Positions 34,963 to 43,678 of a stretch of 48,747 nucleotides of DNA are shown one piece after another. Position 1 is the stretch's first letter, and each line of letters starts with the position of its first letter. The position numbers and the translations under genes are program-made. Under the pieces are notes generated by a model that ran no database searches, was not told where the DNA came from, and saw only the letters and a program-made list of their open reading frames with translations. Origin of the DNA: Gemmatimonadota bacterium (GTDB lineage: Bacteria > Gemmatimonadota > Gemmatimonadetes > Gemmatimonadales > Gemmatimonadaceae); assembly GCA_028287345.1 (NCBI GenBank), contig JAQBPV010000010.1:1-48747 (forward strand), in the 5' to 3' direction.

Positions 34963-35613
34963 CTAGCCCCCTCGCTTGACTCTCTTCGGGGCGCGAGCCG
35001 GGGAGGACCTGACAGCATGCGGTGCGCCGATATCGGCGCTTCCGTCCTTCGTCGCAACCATCTGGTCGACGACGCGCATCAGGTGCTCGCCGACGCGCCG
35101 CATACCGATTGCCTGTACGCATGACTTCGCGCCCTCGAGCAGCAGGTAGAACTGGTCGGCAACGGCATCCGATTCCGAAAAACCGGCGCGGCGGCACAGC
35201 GCGAGGATGCGCTGATGTTCGTACCGGCGATGCTCATCGATGAGGCGTCGCGCCGGATGATCTTCCTCGGGTAACTCGGCGAGCGCATTCAGGATGGGCG
35301 ACCCGCGCTCCTCCATCTGCACGAGCGCGTCGGCCGTGCGGCGACTCCAGCTCACGAGCTGCGCGCGCGGATCGTTGCGATGCTGGGCCACGATCTCGTC
35401 CCACGCCGCGTCTTTTTGCGCGATGATGCCGCGCACCCACTCGGTGATGAGCAGGTCCTTCGACTCGAAGTAGCGGTAGAGGCTCACCTTGTTCGTGCCG
35501 GCCTCGGCCGCGATCGCCTCGACGCCCACGCCGCGGATGCCGTGCCGGCGAAACAGGTCGTCCGCCGTGGCGAGAATGCGCTCGCGAAGTGGGATCGGGA
35601 TTTTCCGTTTCAC
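34963..35613 (-). CDS. TetR-family transcriptional repressor of the efflux operon
   Basis: A 216-aa TetR-type regulator. The N-terminal helix-turn-helix is clear: RERILATADDLFRRHGIRGVGVEAIAAEAGTNKVSLYRYFESKDLL. The C-terminal ligand-binding part is helical and Arg-rich at its end. The GTG at 35613 is chosen because AAGGAG lies 10 bases upstream (35624-35629, minus strand); the open frame extends to 35655. It is divergent from the RND pump operon with two palindromes between them, the classic arrangement of AcrR/TtgR-type self-regulating repressors. The inducing ligand is unknown. Confidence 0.9.
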   Translation of the reverse strand: MKRKIPIPLRERILATADDLFRRHGIRGVGVEAIAAEAGTNKVSLYRYFESKDLLITEWVRGIIAQKDAAWDEIVAQHRNDPRAQLVSWSRRTADALVQMEERGSPILNALAELPEEDHPARRLIDEHRRYEHQRILALCRRAGFSESDAVADQFYLLLEGAKSCVQAIGMRRVGEHLMRVVDQMVATKDGSADIGAPHAVRSSPARAPKRVKRGG

Positions 35614-35660
35614 GTCGGGAACTCTCCTTGGGCTGCCGCGATACATGCCCTGCACTGGGC

Positions 35661-35676
35661 ATTACCGATCGGTAAT
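35661..35676. promoter_or_regulatory. Probable TetR operator 1 (perfect palindrome)
   Basis: ATTACCGATCGGTAAT is a perfect 16-bp palindrome in the divergent tetR/efflux intergenic region. It shares TTACCG-NN-CGGTAA with the second site 24 bp downstream. Confidence 0.75.
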
Positions 35677-35684
35677 GTAGCCTG

Positions 35685-35700
35685 ATTACCGGTCGGTAAC
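35685..35700. promoter_or_regulatory. Probable TetR operator 2
   Basis: ATTACCGGTCGGTAAC keeps the TTACCG-NN-CGGTAA arms of operator 1, with an imperfect centre and end. The site centres are 24 bp apart, just over two helical turns, so two dimers could bind close to the same face. Confidence 0.7.
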
Positions 35701-35806
35701 ACTACCCCTTGGCATTCCGTCTCGTTCCACCGAAGCGTCGCAGGCTCGAGACGCAGGCGTGGACGACCCTGACTGCCGTCCACGAACGTCTGGAGATGCG
35801 ACAAGC

Positions 35807-37003
35807 ATGCGTACCACAGCAACGACTCACCGTGTAATGACGCACCGCATGGCTGCGAGCGCCAGCGTCGGCCTGGCGCTCCTGACGCTCCTCGGTGTGG
35901 CCTGTGCCACACCGGCGCCAGCTGCGCCCGCGCCGGAAGTGACGGTGGCGCCGGTGCTGCACCAGTCCATCTCGGAATCGGACGAGTTCACGGGACACTT
36001 CGAAGCCGTGCAATCGGTCGAAGTACGTCCACGCGTGACCGGCTTCATTCAGCGCGTCATGTTCTCGGAAGGCGCAATGGTGCGACAGGGTGATCCACTC
36101 TTCGAGATCGATCCCCGTCCTTACGAGGCAGACCTCGCGAAGGCAGCTGCGGTGCTCGAACAGGCGCGTACGCGAGAGGCCCTCGCTCGGCAGGAAGCGG
36201 AGCGGGCGAAGCAGTTGGTGAGCACGCAGGCAATCTCGCGAGAGGAGCTCGATGCTCGCACGAGCGGATTGGCCGAGTCGGCCGCCGCAGTGCGTGCGGC
36301 CGAGGCGTCGCTGCGCACCGCGCGGCTCAACATCGAGTGGTCCACCATCCGCGCGCCGATTTCCGGCCGCGTTGGACGGGCGGAGATCACGCGGGGCAAT
36401 CTCGTGCAGGCGGGACCTCCGTCCGGATCGCTTCTCACCACGATCGTCTCGCTCGATCCCATCTTCGTCTACTTCGACACGGACGAGCAGCTCTACCTGA
36501 AGAATGCGGCCGCGTTCACTGCACTGCGGAGTGCGGCGAACGCGAGGCCGCCGGTGCAGATCGGTCTCGCGAACGAGAGCGGCTTTCCACATGAAGGCCG
36601 GCTGGACTTCGTGGACAATCAGGTCGACCGCACTGCTGGAACGATTCGCGTGCGAGCGGTGGTGCCAAACGCTTCGCACTTGTTCGCGCCCGGCCTGTTC
36701 GCGCGCGTGAAGCTCTCAGGAGGCGCCGCGCGCAAAGCGCTGCTCGTTCAGGATCGGTCTGTCAGCACCGATCAGGACCGGAAGTTCGTCCTCGTTCTCA
36801 AGCCGGACAGCACTGTCGAATACCGGGCGATCACCGTCGGACGCATCGTCGATGGCCTGCGCATCGTGGACTCAGGACTGAAGGCCGGAGAGAACGTCGT
36901 CATCAATGGCCAACTCCGCGTCCGTCCCGGAATGCACGTGGCTGCGACGCATTCCACGATGCTCGTCGCCACGTCGCCGGTAACCGCACCCGCCGTTCCA
37001 TAA
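35807..37003 (+). CDS. RND efflux periplasmic adaptor (AcrA/MexA family)
   Basis: A 398-aa membrane fusion protein of the tripartite efflux pump. The signal ends in GVAC, so it is a lipoprotein anchored to the inner membrane. In order: barrel-sandwich half (GHFEAVQSVEVRPRVTGFIQ, GAMVRQGDPLFEIDPRPYEA), an alpha-helical hairpin at about 110-165 rich in Ala, Glu and Arg, then the return lipoyl half (IRAPISGRVGRAEITRGNLVQ). These are followed by beta-barrel and membrane-proximal domains. The ATG at 35807 is preferred (GGAG at 35792-35795); ATGs at 35837 and 35849 remain possible. It is the first pump gene after the operators. Confidence 0.95.
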   Translation: MRTTATTHRVMTHRMAASASVGLALLTLLGVACATPAPAAPAPEVTVAPVLHQSISESDEFTGHFEAVQSVEVRPRVTGFIQRVMFSEGAMVRQGDPLFEIDPRPYEADLAKAAAVLEQARTREALARQEAERAKQLVSTQAISREELDARTSGLAESAAAVRAAEASLRTARLNIEWSTIRAPISGRVGRAEITRGNLVQAGPPSGSLLTTIVSLDPIFVYFDTDEQLYLKNAAAFTALRSAANARPPVQIGLANESGFPHEGRLDFVDNQVDRTAGTIRVRAVVPNASHLFAPGLFARVKLSGGAARKALLVQDRSVSTDQDRKFVLVLKPDSTVEYRAITVGRIVDGLRIVDSGLKAGENVVINGQLRVRPGMHVAATHSTMLVATSPVTAPAVP

Positions 37004-37028
37004 CGCTTCCCACTTCCAGAACATTCTC

Positions 37029-40000
37029 GTGCGCTTCTCGCGTTTCTTCATCGACCGGCCCGTGTTTGCGGTCGTGCTGTCGCTCGTGGTTCTCGCCGCG
37101 GGGCTGCTTTCCATCTTCTCGCTGCCCGTGAGCGAATATCCCGAAGTCGCTCCACCCACCATCGTCGTCCGGGCGGTGTATCCGGGCGCGAACCCGACGG
37201 TGCTTGCGCAGACCGTCGGAACGCCGCTCGAAGATGCCATCAACGGCGTGGAGCACATGCTGTACATGTCGTCGTCGGCGACCGCAGACGGCGCGTTGAG
37301 TCTCACCGTGACCTTTGCGATCGGCACGAATGTCGATCTCGCGCAGGTGCAGGTGCAGAATCGCGTGGCGCAGGCGGTTGCCCGATTGCCGGAAGAGGTC
37401 CGCGCGCTGGGCGTGACCACGGAGAAGTCGTCGCCGGACATCACGATGGTCGTGAACCTCGTGTCACCCGATGGACGATACGACCCCGTCTATCTCCGCA
37501 ACTATGCGTTGCTGAATGTGCGGAACGAGTTGGCGCGCCTGCAGGGTGCCGGGCAGGTGGCCGTGTTCGGCGCTGGTGACTACGCGATGCGCATCTGGCT
37601 CGACCCCACGCGTGTCGCCTCGCGCGGACTGTCGGCATCCGACGTCGTGCAAGCGATCCGGGATCAGAACCTCCAGGTCGCTGCCGGTGTCGTCGGCGCA
37701 CAGCCGATGCCCAACCCGGTGGCCTATCAGCTCACTGTGACGGCGCGCGGCCGCCTCGCCGATGAGACGGAATTCGGCAACATCATCATCAAGTCCGGAG
37801 CGAACGGCGAGATCACACGTCTTCGCGACGTCGCGCGCATCGAGATGAACGCGGGCAGCTACGGGCTGCGCGCGATGCTCGACAACAAGTCAGCTGTCGC
37901 CATCGTCGTGTTCCAGGCGCCGGGTTCGAACGCGCTTGCCCTGTCGGCGGCGGTGCGCGAAAAGATGACCGAGCTGGAACGGCGTTTCCCGCAGGGCGTC
38001 ACCTGGGCGGCTGTCTACGATCCAACGATCTTCGTTCGCGACTCGATCAAGGAAGTCCTGCGCACGCTGCTCGAGGCGACGTTGATGGTCGTCATCGTCG
38101 TCGTGCTCTTCCTGCAGACGTGGCGCGCTTCGATCATTCCGCTCGCTGCGGTGCCCATCTCCATCGTCGGCACGTTCGCGGTGATGCTCGCCGCCGGATT
38201 CTCCATCAACACGCTGTCGTTGTTCGGCCTCGTGCTGGCGATTGGCATCGTCGTGGACGACGCTATCGTCGTCGTCGAGAATGTCGAACGGCACATCGAG
38301 GAAGGGCTGACGCCACTGGAGGCCAGCCACCGGGCCATGGAGGAAGTGAGCGGGCCGATCATCGCGATCGCGCTCGTGCTGTGCGCGGTGTTCATTCCCG
38401 TCGCCTTCATCAGCGGGCTCACGGGTCAGTTCTATCGGCAGTTCGCGCTCACGATCGCATTCTCCACGCTCATCTCGGCGTTCAACTCGCTGACGCTTTC
38501 GCCGGCGCTCGCCGCGTTGCTGTTGCGTCCTCGCGAGGCTGCCGACGCGCCGCGTCCCGTTCTCGACCGGTTGTTCGGTTGGCTGTTCCGGCCATTCAAT
38601 CGCGCATTCGCGACGGCGGCCGCGCGGTATGGGATCGTCGTGCAGAGTGTCACGCGCCGAACGACAGTGGCTGTTGTCGTGTACGCAGGACTCGTCGCGC
38701 TCGGCGTGCTCGGCTTCGCACGTGTACCTGCTGGCTTCGTGCCGAGTCAGGACAAGCAGTATCTCGTGGCCATCGCGCAGCTTCCAGATGCCGCGTCGCT
38801 CGATCGCACGGACTCGGTCATGCGCAGAATGTCGAAGATCGCGCTCGAGCAGCCGGGCGTCGCCCATGCGATCGCATTTCCCGGCCTGTCGATCAACGGC
38901 TTCGCGAACAAGCCGAATGCCGGCGTGATTTTCCTGACGCTCAAGCCGTTCGAGGAGCGCACCGGGCCGGGGCTCAAGAGTGGTGAGATCCTGGGCGCAC
39001 TGAGCCAGAAGTACGGTGGCATCCAGGAAGCATTCGTCGCGGTGTTTCCGCCGCCCGCTGTCAATGGGCTCGGCGCGGTGGGCGGATTCAAGCTGCAGCT
39101 CGAGGATCGCGCCGGCCTCGGCGACTCGACGCTGTACGCGTCAGCGCAGGCCCTCGTCGGACGCACGTATCAAGCGCCGGGAATTGCCGGAGCATACTCC
39201 AGCTTCCAGATCAACGTCCCGCAACTCTTCGCCGATGTCGACCGCGACAAGGTGAAGCAGCTCGGCATCCCGTTGAGCGACGTGTTCGAGACGCTGCGCA
39301 TCTATCTCGGCTCGGCGTACGTGAACGACTTCAACAAGTTCGGGCGCACCTATCAGGTCATGGCGCAGGCCGACGCACCGTTCCGTTCGTCGGCCGAGAA
39401 CATCTCGCAGCTCAAGGTGCGCAATACGAATGGGGAGATGGTGCCGCTCGGCTCAGTGTTGAGCGTGCATCAGTCGTACGGCCCGGATCAGGTCACGCAC
39501 TACAACGCGTACCCGTCGGCCGATATCAACGGCGCAGCGGCGCCGGGCGTCAGCGCAGGCGAAGCTGTGCAAATCATGGAAAAGCTCGCCAGCGAGACGG
39601 TGCCGAATGGCATCGGCTTCGAGTGGACGGAGCTGACCTATCAACAGAAGCTCGCCGGCAACACGGCAATACTCGTCTTCCCGCTGTGTGTGCTGCTCGT
39701 CTTCCTGGTGCTCGCGGCGCAATACGAGAGCTGGTCGTTGCCACTCGTCATCATCCTCATCGTTCCGCTGTGTCTCTTCTCCGCCATCGCGGGAGTGTGG
39801 GTGACGCACGGCGACACCAATGTCTTCACGCAGATCGGGCTTCTCGTTCTCGTCGGACTGGCCAGCAAGAACGCGATCCTCATCGTCGAGTTCGCACGCG
39901 ATCTCGAACGCCAGGGACATGACCGCATGCACGCCGCACTCGAAGCGAGTCGCATTCGTCTGCGTCCGATCCTCATGACGTCATTCGCATTCATCGCCGG

Positions 40001-40238
40001 CGTGATTCCGCTCGTCATCGCGAGTGGAGCGGGCGCCGAGATGCGGCACGTCATGGGCGTCGCCGTGTTCTCGGGAATGCTCGGTGTCACGCTGTTCGGC
40101 CTGATCTTCACACCGTTCTTCTACGTGTTGGTGCGAGGCATGGTGGAACGGCGCACGATCGCGTCGAGCGAAAGTCCACCTCCACTTCGTCATGCGGGTG
40201 TGCTGGCGACTGGAATCACCGGTGAGTCCCATGCGTAA
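37029..40238 (+). CDS. RND multidrug efflux transporter (AcrB/MexB family, HAE1)
   Basis: A 1069-aa proton-driven transporter with 12 helices and two large periplasmic loops. The N-terminus (FSRFFIDRPVFAVVLSLVVLAAGLL) is typical of AcrB. The proton-relay Asp pair is D410-D411 in GIVVDDAIVVVENVERH. The GxxxD-type helix region and the C-terminal half (GLASKNAILIVEFARDLE, RLRPILMTSFAFIAGVIPL) are intact. Length and motifs fit the hydrophobe/amphiphile family, which exports drugs and detergents, rather than the heavy-metal family. The GTG start is 26 nt after the adaptor stop; the end overlaps the OprM-like gene by 8 nt. Confidence 0.96.
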   Translation: MRFSRFFIDRPVFAVVLSLVVLAAGLLSIFSLPVSEYPEVAPPTIVVRAVYPGANPTVLAQTVGTPLEDAINGVEHMLYMSSSATADGALSLTVTFAIGTNVDLAQVQVQNRVAQAVARLPEEVRALGVTTEKSSPDITMVVNLVSPDGRYDPVYLRNYALLNVRNELARLQGAGQVAVFGAGDYAMRIWLDPTRVASRGLSASDVVQAIRDQNLQVAAGVVGAQPMPNPVAYQLTVTARGRLADETEFGNIIIKSGANGEITRLRDVARIEMNAGSYGLRAMLDNKSAVAIVVFQAPGSNALALSAAVREKMTELERRFPQGVTWAAVYDPTIFVRDSIKEVLRTLLEATLMVVIVVVLFLQTWRASIIPLAAVPISIVGTFAVMLAAGFSINTLSLFGLVLAIGIVVDDAIVVVENVERHIEEGLTPLEASHRAMEEVSGPIIAIALVLCAVFIPVAFISGLTGQFYRQFALTIAFSTLISAFNSLTLSPALAALLLRPREAADAPRPVLDRLFGWLFRPFNRAFATAAARYGIVVQSVTRRTTVAVVVYAGLVALGVLGFARVPAGFVPSQDKQYLVAIAQLPDAASLDRTDSVMRRMSKIALEQPGVAHAIAFPGLSINGFANKPNAGVIFLTLKPFEERTGPGLKSGEILGALSQKYGGIQEAFVAVFPPPAVNGLGAVGGFKLQLEDRAGLGDSTLYASAQALVGRTYQAPGIAGAYSSFQINVPQLFADVDRDKVKQLGIPLSDVFETLRIYLGSAYVNDFNKFGRTYQVMAQADAPFRSSAENISQLKVRNTNGEMVPLGSVLSVHQSYGPDQVTHYNAYPSADINGAAAPGVSAGEAVQIMEKLASETVPNGIGFEWTELTYQQKLAGNTAILVFPLCVLLVFLVLAAQYESWSLPLVIILIVPLCLFSAIAGVWVTHGDTNVFTQIGLLVLVGLASKNAILIVEFARDLERQGHDRMHAALEASRIRLRPILMTSFAFIAGVIPLVIASGAGAEMRHVMGVAVFSGMLGVTLFGLIFTPFFYVLVRGMVERRTIASSESPPPLRHAGVLATGITGESHA

Positions 40239-41706
40239 TCATTCACTGTGGATGCTGAGTCTCAGCGCGCTTGCGGCATGCTACACCACGCCCGGGATCC
40301 ATGAGCCGACGGTACGCGTCGCGCCGGCGTATGGCGTCGTCGCGCCGACCGCATCGCCGCTGGAGGAGCAGCAGGGTCCGAAGCAGGCGATCAACGCGAT
40401 GATCGCGTCGGTGCCGTCGGTTCAGTATCGGACGTCGAATACTGTTGCCCCATTTTGGCGCGACCTCGGTGATCCCGCGCTCAGCGCGTTGATCACGCAG
40501 GCCTTGCGTGCTAGCCCGAGTCTGCGGAGTGCCGAGGCGCGTCTCGCGGGCGCTCGTGCAGCGCGTCGCCTGGCGGCGTTCGATCTCTTCCCGACGGTCA
40601 CCGCGAGCGGCAGTGCGCTGCGGTCGCAGCAGTCGGTCGGGCAGATTCCGGGTGCGGTCAGTCAATTCCCGCGTCGCGATCTCTATGATTTCGGCTTCGA
40701 CGCGAGCTGGGAGGTCGACATCTTCGGTCGCACGCAGCGGAACGTCGGCGCGCAGGCGGCGCTTGCGGCATCTGCTGGCTACGCGCTCGAGGATGTACAG
40801 GTGAGCCTCGCGGCCGAAGTCGCACGAACGTACTTCGACATGCGCGGCGCTGAGCGCCAGCTGGCAGTAGCGAAGCGCAATGCGGAGAATCAACGTCGCA
40901 CCGTTTCACTCACGGAGGACAGGCTGCGTGCCGGCCGTGGCACCGCGTTCGATACGGAGCGCGCGCTCTCCGTTCTGCAGCTGACGCTGGCCAGCGTACC
41001 AACCCTGGAGTCACAGATAGCGGCGCACCGCTATCGGCTTGCGACGCTGCTCGGCAGCACGGCCGAAGAGCTTCCCGCGTCGGTGTACGTGGCGGCCGAT
41101 CTGCCGCGACTGCCCGACTCGCTCGACGTGGGTTCGCCCGCGCAGCTCATCCGCCATCGGCCCGATGTATTGCGCGCCGAGCGGCTGCTCGCGGCGAATG
41201 AGCTCTTCGTCGGTGCGTCGCGAGCGGACTATCTGCCGACGTTTTCCATCGGTGCGAGCGGCGGCTATGCGGCCACGCGGTTGCAATCGCTCACAACAGC
41301 GGGATCGTCGCGCTTCTTCGTCGGACCGATGGTGAGCTTTCCGCTGTTGGATATCGGGCGCGTGCGGCAACGCGTTGCCGTGGCCGCCACGCGAGAGGAT
41401 GACGCGCGCGCGCAGTACGATGCGACCGTGCTCCAGGCCGTGGAGGAGGCGCAGACGTCGCTGATCTCCTATGATCGGGCGCATGCCCGCGTGGTGGTGC
41501 TCACCGAGGCCGTCCGCGCCAGCACCCATGCAGCCGAGCTTGCGCAGCAGCGCTTCGCAGGGGGACTCACGGATTTCTTCCAGGTGCTCGACGCACAACG
41601 CACGCTGCTCGATGCCGAGAACCAGCTCGCATTGGCGCACACGGCGGCGGCAACGGCGCTCGTGGTGATCTACAAGTCGGTGGGAGGGGCGTGGGGAACG
41701 CAGTGA
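40231..41706 (+). CDS. Outer-membrane efflux channel lipoprotein (OprM/NodT family)
   Basis: A 491-aa channel that completes the pump. The signal ends in ALAAC (lipobox), as in OprM. It has the duplicated TolC-fold repeats: first at about 85-280 (PALSALITQALRASPSLRSAEARLAG, WEVDIFGRTQRNVGAQAA, LAAEVARTYFDMRGAERQLAVAKRN) and second after 300 (LIRHRPDVLRAERLLAANE, ADYLPTFSIGASGG, QRFAGGLTDFFQVLDAQRTLLDAEN). The ATG at 40231 overlaps the transporter stop. An upstream in-frame GTG at 40222 is an alternative. Confidence 0.95.
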   Translation: MRNHSLWMLSLSALAACYTTPGIHEPTVRVAPAYGVVAPTASPLEEQQGPKQAINAMIASVPSVQYRTSNTVAPFWRDLGDPALSALITQALRASPSLRSAEARLAGARAARRLAAFDLFPTVTASGSALRSQQSVGQIPGAVSQFPRRDLYDFGFDASWEVDIFGRTQRNVGAQAALAASAGYALEDVQVSLAAEVARTYFDMRGAERQLAVAKRNAENQRRTVSLTEDRLRAGRGTAFDTERALSVLQLTLASVPTLESQIAAHRYRLATLLGSTAEELPASVYVAADLPRLPDSLDVGSPAQLIRHRPDVLRAERLLAANELFVGASRADYLPTFSIGASGGYAATRLQSLTTAGSSRFFVGPMVSFPLLDIGRVRQRVAVAATREDDARAQYDATVLQAVEEAQTSLISYDRAHARVVVLTEAVRASTHAAELAQQRFAGGLTDFFQVLDAQRTLLDAENQLALAHTAAATALVVIYKSVGGAWGTQ

Positions 41707-41812
41707 TGGCGCAACGACGAACGCGCCGCTTGGAACCCGCAGAGGATTCGACGTCTTAACATCCGGCCGTCCATGCTTCATCCTCCGCTTCCCATTCGCT
41801 CCTCACGCAGCC

Positions 41813-42907
41813 ATGTCGCATAGCGCGTTCGAACCACACGCCCTCGGGCAACTCACGCTCTCCAATCACATCGTCATGGCTCCCATGACACGGAGCCGCG
41901 CTGTGGGCAACACCCCTACCGAGCTGATGACCGAGTACTACCGGCAACGCGCGACCGCCGGTCTCATCATTACCGAGGGCACTTCGCCGTCGCCGAACGG
42001 ACTGGGTTACTCACGGATCCCCGGCCTGTTCGACAAGAAGCAGGTTGCGGGCTGGAAGCGCGTGACGGACGCAGTGCACGAAGAGGGCGGGCACATCTTC
42101 GTACAGCTGATGCACACGGGTCGCGTCTTTCATCCCGCAAACCTGCCAGATGGCGCCGAGGGTGTCGCACCATCGGCTGTCGCGGCGGAGGCCATGATCT
42201 GGACGGACGAGCATCAGATGCAGCCCCAGTCTACGCCGCGGGCATTGCTCACCGGGGAGTTGACTCGTGTGCGCGACGAATTCGCGCGCAGCGCCAAGCT
42301 CGCGATCTCAGCGGGCTTCGATGGGGTCGAGCTGCATGGCGCCAACGGCTACCTGCTCGAACAGTTCCTGCATCCGCAGTCCAACCAGCGCACCGACGAC
42401 TACGGCGGCAGCGTGACGAATCGCGCGCGCTTCGTGCTCGAGGTCACGCGTGCCGTAGCGGACGCCATCGGAGTCGACCGGACGGGCATCCGCCTCTCAC
42501 CCTGGGGCGTGAACGGCGACATGCCGCACTACGCTGAAATCGATGAGACGTACGCGTATCTGGCGGAGGAGCTGCAGCGCATAGGCATCGCCTACGTGCA
42601 CCTCGTGAATCATGCGAGTATGGGTGCACCTGCGCTTCCGGCGAGGACAGTCGAGATCATCCGCGAAAAGTTCACCAACACGCTCATTCTCAGCGGCGGT
42701 CTTCACACCGTGGAGGCAATCGATGCCGCGCTCACGACGGGGCATGCCGATCTGGTTGCGATCGGTCGGCCATTCCTGGCCAATCCTGACCTGGTGGCTC
42801 GCCTGAAGAATGGCACTCCGCTCGCAACGCCCGACACGTCGACGTTCTTCTCGCCGGGACCGAACGGATTTGCGCAGGGCTACACGGACTATCCTACCGC
42901 AGCATAG
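41813..42907 (+). CDS. Old Yellow Enzyme-family flavin oxidoreductase
   Basis: A 364-aa FMN-dependent ene-reductase (NemA/XenB-like) that reduces activated alkenes and sometimes nitro compounds. Features: LGQLTLSNHIVMAPMTRSRA, IQLMHTGR-type FVQLMHTGRVFHP, FDGVELHGANGYLLEQFLHPQSNQRTDDYGGS (quoted as its two halves HGANGYLLEQFL and DDYGGS), and ALTTGHADLVAIGRPFLANPDL in the flavin phosphate site. The catalytic Tyr region and NGYL motif are present. It is monocistronic, 106 nt after the efflux genes and 44 nt before kdpE. No nearby TetR suggests NemR-type control. Confidence 0.93.
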   Translation: MSHSAFEPHALGQLTLSNHIVMAPMTRSRAVGNTPTELMTEYYRQRATAGLIITEGTSPSPNGLGYSRIPGLFDKKQVAGWKRVTDAVHEEGGHIFVQLMHTGRVFHPANLPDGAEGVAPSAVAAEAMIWTDEHQMQPQSTPRALLTGELTRVRDEFARSAKLAISAGFDGVELHGANGYLLEQFLHPQSNQRTDDYGGSVTNRARFVLEVTRAVADAIGVDRTGIRLSPWGVNGDMPHYAEIDETYAYLAEELQRIGIAYVHLVNHASMGAPALPARTVEIIREKFTNTLILSGGLHTVEAIDAALTTGHADLVAIGRPFLANPDLVARLKNGTPLATPDTSTFFSPGPNGFAQGYTDYPTAA

Positions 42908-42951
42908 GGAGGTTACTCGCGGCTGCGCGCAGGCTCGTCTATCATCAATGA

Positions 42952-43671
42952 ATGCCGACGACGCACGCGCAGCCTGCAGCAGGCAACATTCTCGTCATCG
43001 ACGACGAGCCGCAGATCCGTCGCGTCGTTCGCAACGCGCTGTCGGACAATGGCTATCGGGTGTTCGAAGCCAGCAGTGCCGTGGAGGGTATCGACCTCGC
43101 CGCGGCTGAGCAGCCGATACTCATCGTGCTCGACCTCGGCCTGCCCGATCAGGACGGCCTCGCGGTCTGCCGCGAGTTGCGCAGCTTCACCGCAGTCCCG
43201 ATCATCGTCCTCTCGGCGCGCCACACTGCGAGTGAGAAGGAAGCGCTGCTCGACGCCGGCGCGGACGACTACATCACCAAGCCGTTCAGCACTGTCGAGT
43301 TGAAGGCGCGCGTCCGCGCCCAACTGCGTCGGGCAACGCAAGCGGCGGCGGGCGCGGCGTACAAATCCGTCATCGTCGCGCATGGTGTGACGATCGACCT
43401 CGCTGCGCGATCGGTGAAACGCGACGGGCATGACGTGCACCTCACGCCCACCGAGTGGAACCTGCTTCGTGCGTTCCTCGCGAATGCGGGGAAGACACTC
43501 ACTCACTCGCAGCTCTTCGCTTCCGTCTGGGGCAGCGGCAGCGGTGACGCACAGCAATACCTCCGCGTGTATGTCGGTCAACTTCGCCGGAAGCTCGAAT
43601 CGGACCCGGTACGGCCAAAGCTGATTCGGACAGAGCCCGCGGTGGGCTATCGCTTCGATCTCGACGAGTGA
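42952..43671 (+). CDS. kdpE: KdpE-type response regulator
   Basis: A 239-aa OmpR/PhoB-family regulator. Receiver: acidic pair D17-D18 (ILVIDDEP), phosphoacceptor D61 (LDLGLPDQDG) and K110 (YITKPFS). The output domain is a winged helix (HLTPTEWNLLRAFLANAGKTLTHSQLF, GYRFDLDE). LDLGLPDxDG and the RTEPxVGYRF end are characteristic of KdpE. It lies 7 nt before the sensor kinase and upstream of kdpFAB; it should activate them when potassium is low. The gene order (kdpE and kdpD before kdpFAB) differs from E. coli kdpFABCDE. Confidence 0.92.
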   Translation: MPTTHAQPAAGNILVIDDEPQIRRVVRNALSDNGYRVFEASSAVEGIDLAAAEQPILIVLDLGLPDQDGLAVCRELRSFTAVPIIVLSARHTASEKEALLDAGADDYITKPFSTVELKARVRAQLRRATQAAAGAAYKSVIVAHGVTIDLAARSVKRDGHDVHLTPTEWNLLRAFLANAGKTLTHSQLFASVWGSGSGDAQQYLRVYVGQLRRKLESDPVRPKLIRTEPAVGYRFDLDE

Positions 43672-43678
43672 TAGTCAG

